Assembly: GCA_015661045.1 (NCBI GenBank)
Contig: JACVQG010000147.1
Location: 1-5,960, forward strand
Reading direction: 5' to 3'
DNA from: Dehalococcoidia bacterium
Lineage (GTDB): Bacteria > Chloroflexota > Dehalococcoidia > JACVQG01
Length of the DNA stretch: 5,960 nucleotides
Part shown: in pieces, positions 1 to 4,620 of the stretch
Numbering within the stretch: the stretch's first letter is position 1
Layout: every line of letters starts with the position of its first letter
Made by a program: the position numbers and the translations under genes
The notes under the pieces: generated by a model
What the model was told of the DNA's origin: nothing
The model's input: only the letters and a program-made list of their open reading frames with translations
The model's database searches: none

Positions 1-688
1 GCTTGGAAATGGAGATAGTAAAAGCGGTATCGTGTCGCCAGCCCAGAGGGCAGTTGGCGAAAATCTGGAGATACTTTGGGCCACGGATAGAAAGGGCTTT
101 TTTAACCTTTTTATCCAGGTCAAACGGGTATCCGACGGAGGTGGTTGCCACATAGGGTAGCCCGTGGGCCAGGGCAATCTCAGGCAGGTTCTTCTTGGGC
201 CGCAGATTCCCCCAGCTAATCTTACCAGCCGGGGTGGTGGTGGTGGATGAGCCGTATGGGGTAAGGCCGCTGCGCTGTACGCCGGTATTGGCGTAGTTCT
301 CGTTATCATAGCAGATAAACAGTATATCGTGGCCGCGTTCCCACATGCCGGAGAGGGCGCCGAAGCCTATATCAGCAGTGCCCCCATCTCCACCCTGCCC
401 GATGACACGGATTTGGTCTATACGTCCGGTTGCTCGTAACGCTGCCTCAACCCCTGATGCTACGGATGCCGAATTTTCAAACAAGGAATGAATCCAGGGA
501 ACCTGCCAAGCCGAACGGGGATAGTTGGAGCTAAAAACCTCCAGGCAGCCTGTCGAGTTAGTCGTAATGATATTGCGGCCGGCTGCCCGCAGCACCAGTC
601 GAACAGCTAAAGACTGGCCGCAACCGGCGCAAGCGCTATGGCCTGAAGCGAATAAATGACTTAAGTCCTCTGTAGTTTTGCTTACCAT
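1..688 (-). CDS. porB: Pyruvate:ferredoxin oxidoreductase beta subunit, 3' end cut by window edge
   Basis: This is the thiamine-pyrophosphate (TPP) and proximal iron-sulfur subunit of a four-subunit pyruvate:ferredoxin oxidoreductase, a cytoplasmic enzyme that converts pyruvate and CoA to acetyl-CoA, CO2 and reduced ferredoxin. I translated it by hand: 229 codons from the ATG at 688-686, open to base 1. Visible motifs are CAGC (C20, C23), C48 in STGC and C213 in ANCPLGW, the four expected ligands of the 4Fe-4S cluster. The TPP/Mg motif starts at G100-D101-G102 and ends in DNENYANTG (128-136). Family members are about 300 residues, so roughly 70-90 residues lie outside the window. It follows porA by 45 bp. 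An AAGGAAG ribosome site (698-692) precedes the ATG, and this site and start lie in a tandem duplication. Pyruvate is the likeliest substrate; another 2-oxoacid is possible. Confidence 0.95.
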   Translation of the reverse strand, partial: MVSKTTEDLSHLFASGHSACAGCGQSLAVRLVLRAAGRNIITTNSTGCLEVFSSNYPRSAWQVPWIHSLFENSASVASGVEAALRATGRIDQIRVIGQGGDGGTADIGFGALSGMWERGHDILFICYDNENYANTGVQRSGLTPYGSSTTTTPAGKISWGNLRPKKNLPEIALAHGLPYVATTSVGYPFDLDKKVKKALSIRGPKYLQIFANCPLGWRHDTAFTISISK

Positions 689-742
689 AATCTTCCTTAA
701 ACTATTTCTTTGCTTACCATAATCTTCCTTAAACTATTTCTT
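677..742. repeat. Perfect 32-bp tandem duplication across the porA-porB junction
   Basis: Bases 677-708 are repeated exactly at 709-740, and the match continues for two more bases (741-742), giving about 2.06 copies with no mismatch. Each copy carries, on the minus strand, the AAATAG that ends porA in the upstream copy, an AAGGAAG ribosome site, and ATG followed by the codons for V-S-K. With one copy removed, porA and porB would be 13 bp apart with one ribosome site. The duplication stretches this to 45 bp and adds a second site and start. Identity this exact in a non-coding junction suggests a recent slippage event or an assembly error. Confidence 0.97.
697..720 (-). other. Eight-codon minicistron created by the duplication upstream of porB
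   Basis: The upstream repeat copy supplies an AAGGAAG ribosome site (730-724) and ATG (720-718). This opens the reading frame M-V-S-K-E-I-V and stops at TAA (699-697). Because 32 is not a multiple of three, the frame differs from that of the true porB start. Its stop codon overlaps the start of the porB ribosome site (698-692), so ribosomes terminating here would be placed to reinitiate at porB. The frame is directly visible; whether it is translated or affects porB output is unknown. Confidence 0.5.
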
Positions 743-1897
743 ATGCTGCCTGGCAGGGTTGGAAACACCCTCCAGCTCCAGGTCCGTCCGTAAATCCAGA
801 TATTCAGTATCTACCGGGTGCTGGTGGGCTTTATTCAATGCAGTTTTCACAGTTTCGGCTGTGATATCCCGGCCCCCCAAACCGGCAATAAAACCACTGA
901 TAGCTGGTTGATGGGGACGGCCATAGAAAACTGAACGGAGTTCGCTCGCAACTGGCCCCCCAAAACCTAACGATGTTGCTTTTTCGATTACTACTATATG
1001 CTTCGCCCCTTTAAGTGACTGGTAAAGCTGTTCTTTGGGGAAGGGGCGATAACATACAAGTTTCAATACCCCCACTTTTTGCCCCTGGGAACGTAGCTGG
1101 TCCACTTCCTCTTTAAACAGGGAAACCATAGATCCCATGCCCACCAGAATAGTAGTAGCGTCGTGAGTTTGGTACTCCTCTATGATCGCTGTAGCCGGAC
1201 GCCCGAATGTCTTCTCGAAATCGTGGGCCACATTCTGGATAATACCGATAGATTGCTCCATAGTATGCTGTATCATAAAACTCAGGGGATTTTCCGGGTC
1301 TAACTTATATAAAGGCTTAAATGGCGGCAGAAAAGAGTCTACCTGTGCCTGGGAAGGGATGTCTACGGTTTCCCAGGCATGAGACAGGACGTACCCATCC
1401 AGACACACCATCACAGGCAGTAGCACCCGGTGGTCCTCTGCGATTCGGTAAGCCTGATAGACGAGGTCAGCCGCCTCCTGATTATCCTCAGCATAGAGCT
1501 GAATTACGCCCGTATCCCGCTGGGAAATAGAGTCCTGCTGGTCGTTCCAGATGTTCAGCGGAGCCGAGACAGACCTGTTAACACAGACCATCACTACTGG
1601 CAACCTCATGCCCGCAATATTGAACAGGACTTCGCTCATTAACAGAATACCCTGCGAGGATGAGGCCGTAAAAACCCTTACACCGGTAGCGCTGGCCCCC
1701 AGGACTACCGATGCTGCCGAGTGTTCGCTTTCCACATTTACCCACTCCGCTTTAAGTTTGCCATTGGCAACCATATCAGCCAGTTCCTGTGGAATGTGGG
1801 TCTGAGGAGTAATGGGATAGGCTGCAATAACCTGGGGCCGGCACAGGGCAACTGCCTCGGCTATACCTTGAGAACCTTCGAGTAATTTCTTAGTCAA
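734..1897 (-). CDS. porA: Pyruvate:ferredoxin oxidoreductase alpha subunit
   Basis: This 387-residue subunit binds the pyrimidine half of TPP and forms the active site with the beta subunit. Residues 1 to about 170 are the pyrimidine-binding domain, with YPITPQT at 27-33, ESEHSA at 56-61, SSSQG near 79-83 and NRSVSAPLNIWND at 107-119. By family analogy with the Desulfovibrio africanus enzyme, T30, E58 and R108 correspond to its active-site Thr31, Glu64 and Arg114. Residues from about 245 to 330 form the transketolase-C-like domain (ILVGMGSM, VGVLKL, RPFP). The length is normal for split-subunit PorA. The start is TTG (1897-1895), chosen because GGGGAG (1912-1907) lies nine bases upstream and the next in-frame ATG (codon 42) would delete YPITP. 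It lies 61 bp after porD. The NIWND and SSQG blocks fit pyruvate rather than branched-chain 2-oxoacid enzymes; substrate remains inferred. Confidence 0.95.
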   Translation of the reverse strand: MTKKLLEGSQGIAEAVALCRPQVIAAYPITPQTHIPQELADMVANGKLKAEWVNVESEHSAASVVLGASATGVRVFTASSSQGILLMSEVLFNIAGMRLPVVMVCVNRSVSAPLNIWNDQQDSISQRDTGVIQLYAEDNQEAADLVYQAYRIAEDHRVLLPVMVCLDGYVLSHAWETVDIPSQAQVDSFLPPFKPLYKLDPENPLSFMIQHTMEQSIGIIQNVAHDFEKTFGRPATAIIEEYQTHDATTILVGMGSMVSLFKEEVDQLRSQGQKVGVLKLVCYRPFPKEQLYQSLKGAKHIVVIEKATSLGFGGPVASELRSVFYGRPHQPAISGFIAGLGGRDITAETVKTALNKAHQHPVDTEYLDLRTDLELEGVSNPARQHKK

Positions 1898-1919
1898 TTA
1901 GGTCTTCTCCCCGCTTCAT
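1890..1919 (-). other. Ten-codon minicistron overlapping the porA start
   Basis: An ATG at 1919-1917 is preceded at six bases by AGGGGA (1931-1926), a stronger initiation signal than most real genes here have. The frame reads M-K-R-G-E-D-L-I-D and stops at TAA (1892-1890). It contains the porA ribosome site and runs a few bases past the porA TTG in a different frame. It could couple porA translation to a leader peptide, or be the relic of an ATG start lost by a one-base shift, since a single-base change would join it to porA. There is no evidence for a functional peptide. Confidence 0.4.
1907..1912 (-). promoter_or_regulatory. Ribosome-binding site deciding the TTG start of porA
   Basis: On the minus strand GGGGAG sits nine bases before the TTG at 1897. 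This supports the rare start codon over the next in-frame ATG, which is 41 codons downstream. The site lies inside an overlapping minicistron. Confidence 0.65.
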
Positions 1920-1958
1920 TATCTTTCCCCTGTTTCTAGTGAGTGTGCACTTTTTTAA

Positions 1959-2285
1959 TTATGATGTGGCCATGCTTTTAAATTCCTGGTTATCGCTAAA
2001 AACCATCCATTCCTGGGGTAGCGACTTTTCCTCCGGGACCATAACAATATCATCCACCGGACAAACGTCAGCGCAATTGCCGCAGCCCTTACAATAAGTC
2101 AAGTCCGAGTAGTATGTATTGCGTCCCTTGCCATAGATACATCCTTCGGGACATGAAAGAGCACATAGATCGCAAGCGGTGCAGGTTTTATGCAGGTGAC
2201 TGGGACGGGAATTAACGCGCCAGCTCCCTGTCCTGTTCTCCCGACTGGTGCCCGGTTGAGATACTCCACCTATTGTTAGTTTCAT
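1959..2285 (-). CDS. porD: Pyruvate:ferredoxin oxidoreductase delta subunit, 2x[4Fe-4S] ferredoxin
   Basis: This 108-residue ferredoxin-like subunit passes electrons from the TPP/proximal-cluster beta subunit to external ferredoxin. It carries two 4Fe-4S motifs: C35-x2-C38-x2-C41-x3-C45-P and C65-x2-C68-x2-C71-x3-C75-P. The block TGSWR (19-23) and the CPEGCI signature (45-50) are typical of the PorD family and separate it from free ferredoxins. An extra cysteine at C49 belongs to that signature. The ATG start overlaps the porG stop by four bases (ATGA, 2285-2282), indicating translational coupling, with GGGGAG inside the porG 3' end as ribosome site. Length is usual for the family. Confidence 0.94.
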   Translation of the reverse strand: MKLTIGGVSQPGTSRENRTGSWRVNSRPSHLHKTCTACDLCALSCPEGCIYGKGRNTYYSDLTYCKGCGNCADVCPVDDIVMVPEEKSLPQEWMVFSDNQEFKSMATS

Positions 2286-2842
2286 TTTGCGTCTTTCTCC
2301 CCATCGTTTTTAATAAATTCGTAGGCACGCTGGAGAGCTATTACATTTTTCTCACCCATTGGCCCCGGGAAACGTTGTCTTATGGCGGCAATTAATGACT
2401 CTATTTTTATTTCCCCGGTGGCAGCAGCAAAAGCCCCCAACAAGGCGGTATTAGCCCTATCGGCCCGCCCCATGACATCCTCAGCGATGAGGGATGCGGG
2501 AACAGTAACAATCCTCTGTGTTCGGGGTTTTATCTGAGCTGTTACTGTTGGAGTGTTGATAATAACAATGCCATTGTCCGGCACACCCTCAGTAACATCA
2601 AAGTCCTTTACCAGGGTAGGGTCCTGGACAATGACATAATCTGGGTTACGCACCTGGCTTCGTTTACGGATTGGCTGTGAATCCAAGCGGATAAATGCAT
2701 TCATCGGGGCGCCCAGTCTTTCGGCGCCAAAATTGGGAAAGGCTAAAGCGTATTTGCCCTCTTCAAAAGCAGCAGTAGCCAGCAGCATAGCAGTTGTTAT
2801 AGCCCCCTGGCCGGCGCGGGCGTGGACTCGGATTTCTTTCAC
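2282..2842 (-). CDS. porG: Pyruvate:ferredoxin oxidoreductase gamma subunit
   Basis: This 186-residue protein is the gamma subunit (PFOR domain III type), which is needed for complex assembly and CoA handling. Visible blocks are the N-terminal IRVHARAGQGAITTA (4-18) with glycine loop G11-Q-G13, AFPNFGAERLGAP (34-46), and the C-terminal NTALLGAF (131-138). The loop reads ARAGQG where many homologues have GRGGQG, a mild variation. It starts with GTG at 2842-2840. An in-frame TGA 15 bases upstream rules out an earlier start, and the glycine loop rules out a later one. The SD is weak: the best match, AGGTGA (2860-2855), is about 12 bases away, farther than usual. It lies 25 bp after the diiron-protein gene and overlaps porD by four bases. 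The same gamma subunit can serve other 2-oxoacid oxidoreductases, so pyruvate is inferred from porA. Confidence 0.93.
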   Translation of the reverse strand: MKEIRVHARAGQGAITTAMLLATAAFEEGKYALAFPNFGAERLGAPMNAFIRLDSQPIRKRSQVRNPDYVIVQDPTLVKDFDVTEGVPDNGIVIINTPTVTAQIKPRTQRIVTVPASLIAEDVMGRADRANTALLGAFAAATGEIKIESLIAAIRQRFPGPMGEKNVIALQRAYEFIKNDGEKDAK

Positions 2843-2867
2843 TTTATAACTATTTCACCTGCCTTCT

Positions 2868-3350
2868 CTATTTTTCCAGTTTTCTCTCTAACGCGGTCAG
2901 ACGGCGAACGTGGGCTCGTTCCTCGTCCATTATCCGGTCGATTACAGGGAAGTCCTCCTGGCGCAATAGGCTTTTCATCTCCCAGTAAAAGAGGAGGGAA
3001 TCTTTTTCTGCCGCCAGAGCAAGATGGACTACCTCTGCATCATTAGCAGCCCTGGCAGCCATGCTTCGAGCTGTTTTATCATCCTTGAAGACCAGGCCGT
3101 CAGATAATGTTTTGACATAAAGTGCGTATTCTCCGGAGTAGGTCTCCGATACCGGGTTGGCAGGTATAGAGTTAAGGATAGATTGAAAAGTTTTCAGGTG
3201 CTTTTTTTCTTCACCTGCCAGGTTTTCAAATGCAGCCCTCGAAGAGGCATCCCGGGCTGTATTCATGGCTGCCAGGTAGAATGCTTCGCCATTACGTTCA
3301 ATATTTATGGCAACTTCCAACATGTCCTGACCTGAAAAAAGGACTGACAT
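2868..3350 (-). CDS. Rubrerythrin-type diiron ferritin-like protein without rubredoxin domain
   Basis: This 160-residue protein is predicted to be an all-helical four-helix bundle of the COG1633 rubrerythrin/ferritin-like group. Two similar half-motifs supply the diiron ligands: E18-x5-FY with E48-K-K-H51 in the first half, and E115-x5-FY with E144-R-A-H147 in the second. All expected carboxylate and histidine ligands are therefore present. It has no cysteine at all, so the C-terminal rubredoxin domain of classical rubrerythrin is absent and electrons must come from a separate partner. A link of about 40 residues (65-105) separates the halves. The ATG is one base after the reductase stop, and its SD (AGGGGG) lies in the reductase 3' end, so the two are probably co-translated. 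Likely roles are peroxide reduction or iron handling; which one cannot be told from sequence. Confidence 0.85.
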   Translation of the reverse strand: MSVLFSGQDMLEVAINIERNGEAFYLAAMNTARDASSRAAFENLAGEEKKHLKTFQSILNSIPANPVSETYSGEYALYVKTLSDGLVFKDDKTARSMAARAANDAEVVHLALAAEKDSLLFYWEMKSLLRQEDFPVIDRIMDEERAHVRRLTALERKLEK

Positions 3351-3351
3351 T

Positions 3352-4266
3352 TTAGCCCCCTAAATTTCTAATATATCGGTCGGCCTGGAGCGCAGCTTTA
3401 GCTCCTTCTCCCGCTGCTATCACTATTTGCTTTTCAGGGGTATCGGTAACATCACCGGCAGCAAATAACCCCGGTACGCCTGTTTCACAGGTTGTAGAAA
3501 CTTTTACCTCTCCCCATTGATTTAACGCCGCGATCTCTTTTACGGGTTCAGAATTAGGAACCAGGCCAATCTCCACGAATATCCCGGCTACTTCCAGCCG
3601 TTTTCTTTCACCAGTTTTTATATTTTTTATGTGTACTGCCTCTACGAACTTATCCCCCTCGATTTTCTCCACCTGGTGTTCTAAAAGGATAGTCAAATTG
3701 CGGGCATCCTTAATTCTGTTGATTGTTATCGGGTCACCGGTAAGAGGTGTAAGAGATACTATGTAAACATGTTCAGCCATTTTTATCAAGTCATAACTTG
3801 CCTCGAGGGCTGAATTCCCACCTCCGATTACGGCCACCTTCATCCCCGTGAACACAGGGGCATCGCAGATGGCGCAATAGCTAACACCCTTGCCCCGATA
3901 TTCCGCCTCTCCCGGTACATTTAAAGAGCGGGAGCGCTTTCCAGTGGCCAATATTACTGCTTTGCTTTGAAAAGTCTCTCCCGATTCAGTTTTTACTTCA
4001 AAATGGCAATCCAGGCGGCTCACACTGCTGACTTTGGAACCGACCTTCTGCTCCAAGGGATACTGGGTTACCTGTTTATTGAATTTTTCTATTAATTCGG
4101 GACCCTCAACAAACTGGTATCCCATATAATTTTCTATTCGCAACGTCTCATTGACCTGCCCGCCTAAATCCTGGCTAATCAGCAGTGTCTTTATTAATTT
4201 GCGGGCAGCGTAGACGGCAGCGGTTAAACCAGCCGGCCCACCGCCGATTATGATAAGGTCATACAT
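3352..4266 (-). CDS. AhpF-like thioredoxin reductase family flavoprotein
   Basis: This 304-residue cytoplasmic FAD enzyme would transfer pyridine-nucleotide electrons to a small redoxin. It has the FAD motif GGGPAG (8-13), the redox-active pair C131-A-I-C134-D, the nucleotide-binding GGGNSALE (148-155) and the C-terminal FAAGDV FAD motif (268-273). After the second nucleotide strand it reads VYIVSLTP; the HRR motif that binds the NADPH phosphate in classical TrxB is missing. The C-terminal half (GIFVEIGLVPN, CETGVPGLFAAGD, KQIVIAAGEGAKA) resembles the reductase part of AhpF, but the AhpF N-terminal redoxin domain is absent. This matches the Clostridium pasteurianum Cp34 type, which uses NADH and a separate glutaredoxin, here encoded 42 bp upstream. 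NADH preference is inferred. The retained GGGNSA argues against a ferredoxin-dependent FFTR. The ATG start gives a perfect N-terminus although its SD is poor. Confidence 0.92.
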   Translation of the reverse strand: MYDLIIIGGGPAGLTAAVYAARKLIKTLLISQDLGGQVNETLRIENYMGYQFVEGPELIEKFNKQVTQYPLEQKVGSKVSSVSRLDCHFEVKTESGETFQSKAVILATGKRSRSLNVPGEAEYRGKGVSYCAICDAPVFTGMKVAVIGGGNSALEASYDLIKMAEHVYIVSLTPLTGDPITINRIKDARNLTILLEHQVEKIEGDKFVEAVHIKNIKTGERKRLEVAGIFVEIGLVPNSEPVKEIAALNQWGEVKVSTTCETGVPGLFAAGDVTDTPEKQIVIAAGEGAKAALQADRYIRNLGG

Positions 4267-4308
4267 AGGCTCAGCCAGTTAATTATATTCAAAAGTTCCC
4301 CGAAATTA

Positions 4309-4542
4309 TTATATCTTGAGAAGCTCTTTGAGTTTAGGCTCGTCGTATCCAATGACAATATGCCCATCTATATCCAGAACAGGAACCCCCATCTGACCGG
4401 ATTTTTTAACCATCTCTTTTCGGGCGGCCACATCGGAGGCTACGTTTAAATCTTTATAAGCAACTTTATTAGTGTCTAAAAACATCTTGACCTTTTTACA
4501 CCACGGACATGTAGGAGTTGAGTAAACGGTTATATTTGCCAA
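4309..4542 (-). CDS. YruB-type glutaredoxin-like protein (CPWC)
   Basis: This 77-residue thioredoxin-fold protein carries the redox site C12-P-W-C15 and the cis-proline loop G52-V-P54, followed by DIDG and the C-terminal IVIGYDEPKL block. These are typical of the YruB/NrdH-like group. Such proteins take electrons from a thioredoxin-reductase-type flavoprotein and pass them to peroxiredoxins or other disulfides; Clostridium pasteurianum Cp9 with its partner Cp34 is the known example. The TTG at 4542-4540 is chosen because GGGGAGG (4555-4549) lies six bases upstream. A longer frame from GTG at 4557 would add M-G-R-R-Q but has no ribosome site and would itself contain this SD. The flavoprotein gene follows 42 bp downstream after two tandem stop codons (TAA TAA). 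Which protein it reduces is not shown by the window. Confidence 0.9.
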   Translation of the reverse strand: MANITVYSTPTCPWCKKVKMFLDTNKVAYKDLNVASDVAARKEMVKKSGQMGVPVLDIDGHIVIGYDEPKLKELLKI

Positions 4543-4548
4543 TTGGCG

Positions 4549-4555
4549 CCTCCCC
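4549..4555 (-). promoter_or_regulatory. Ribosome-binding site deciding the glutaredoxin start
   Basis: GGGGAGG on the minus strand, six bases before TTG 4542, is one of the best SD matches in the window. It makes the 77-residue product more likely than the 82-residue version from GTG 4557. Confidence 0.75.
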
Positions 4556-4591
4556 ACGTAATTTTTTCACTAGACTTAAATAGTAGCATAT

Positions 4592-4620
4592 TTTATACTC
4601 GCAAAGCAATCACCTGTCGC
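4592..4620 (-). promoter_or_regulatory. Candidate sigma-70-type promoter for the glutaredoxin operon
   Basis: In the 52-bp gap after the permease gene, TATAAA (4597-4592) is five of six to the -10 consensus. With a 17-base spacer it is paired with GCGACA (4620-4615), four of six to the -35 consensus, which overlaps the permease stop region. The predicted transcript would have a leader of about 40 bases. A weaker alternative is TTGCTT (4609-4604), 18 bases, TACTAT (4585-4580). AT-rich gaps give such matches by chance, so this is tentative. Confidence 0.35.

Noticed and set aside
1182..1805. Several plus-strand open frames of 66-84 codons opposite porA
   Set aside because: They are antisense to a strongly conserved gene, overlap each other in different frames, and show no recognisable motif or domain.
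2140..2185. Extra cysteine C49 in PorD as a possible unusual cluster ligand
   Set aside because: CPEGC is a normal family signature of PorD proteins, not an anomaly.
734..2842. Oxalate oxidoreductase instead of pyruvate oxidoreductase, prompted by the nearby OFA-like permease
   Set aside because: Gamma and delta are separate genes here, not fused as in the known Moorella enzyme, and PorA keeps YPITP with the catalytic threonine and the NIWND block typical of pyruvate enzymes.
2843..2867. GTG-AAA-TAG three-codon frame before porG as a third minicistron
   Set aside because: With a single codon between start and stop it is indistinguishable from chance; only the weak porG ribosome site is worth noting.
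2822..3046. Plus-strand open frame of 74 codons opposite the diiron-protein gene
   Set aside because: It is a shadow of the minus-strand gene, whose complete ligand set confirms it; the antisense product has no recognisable motif.
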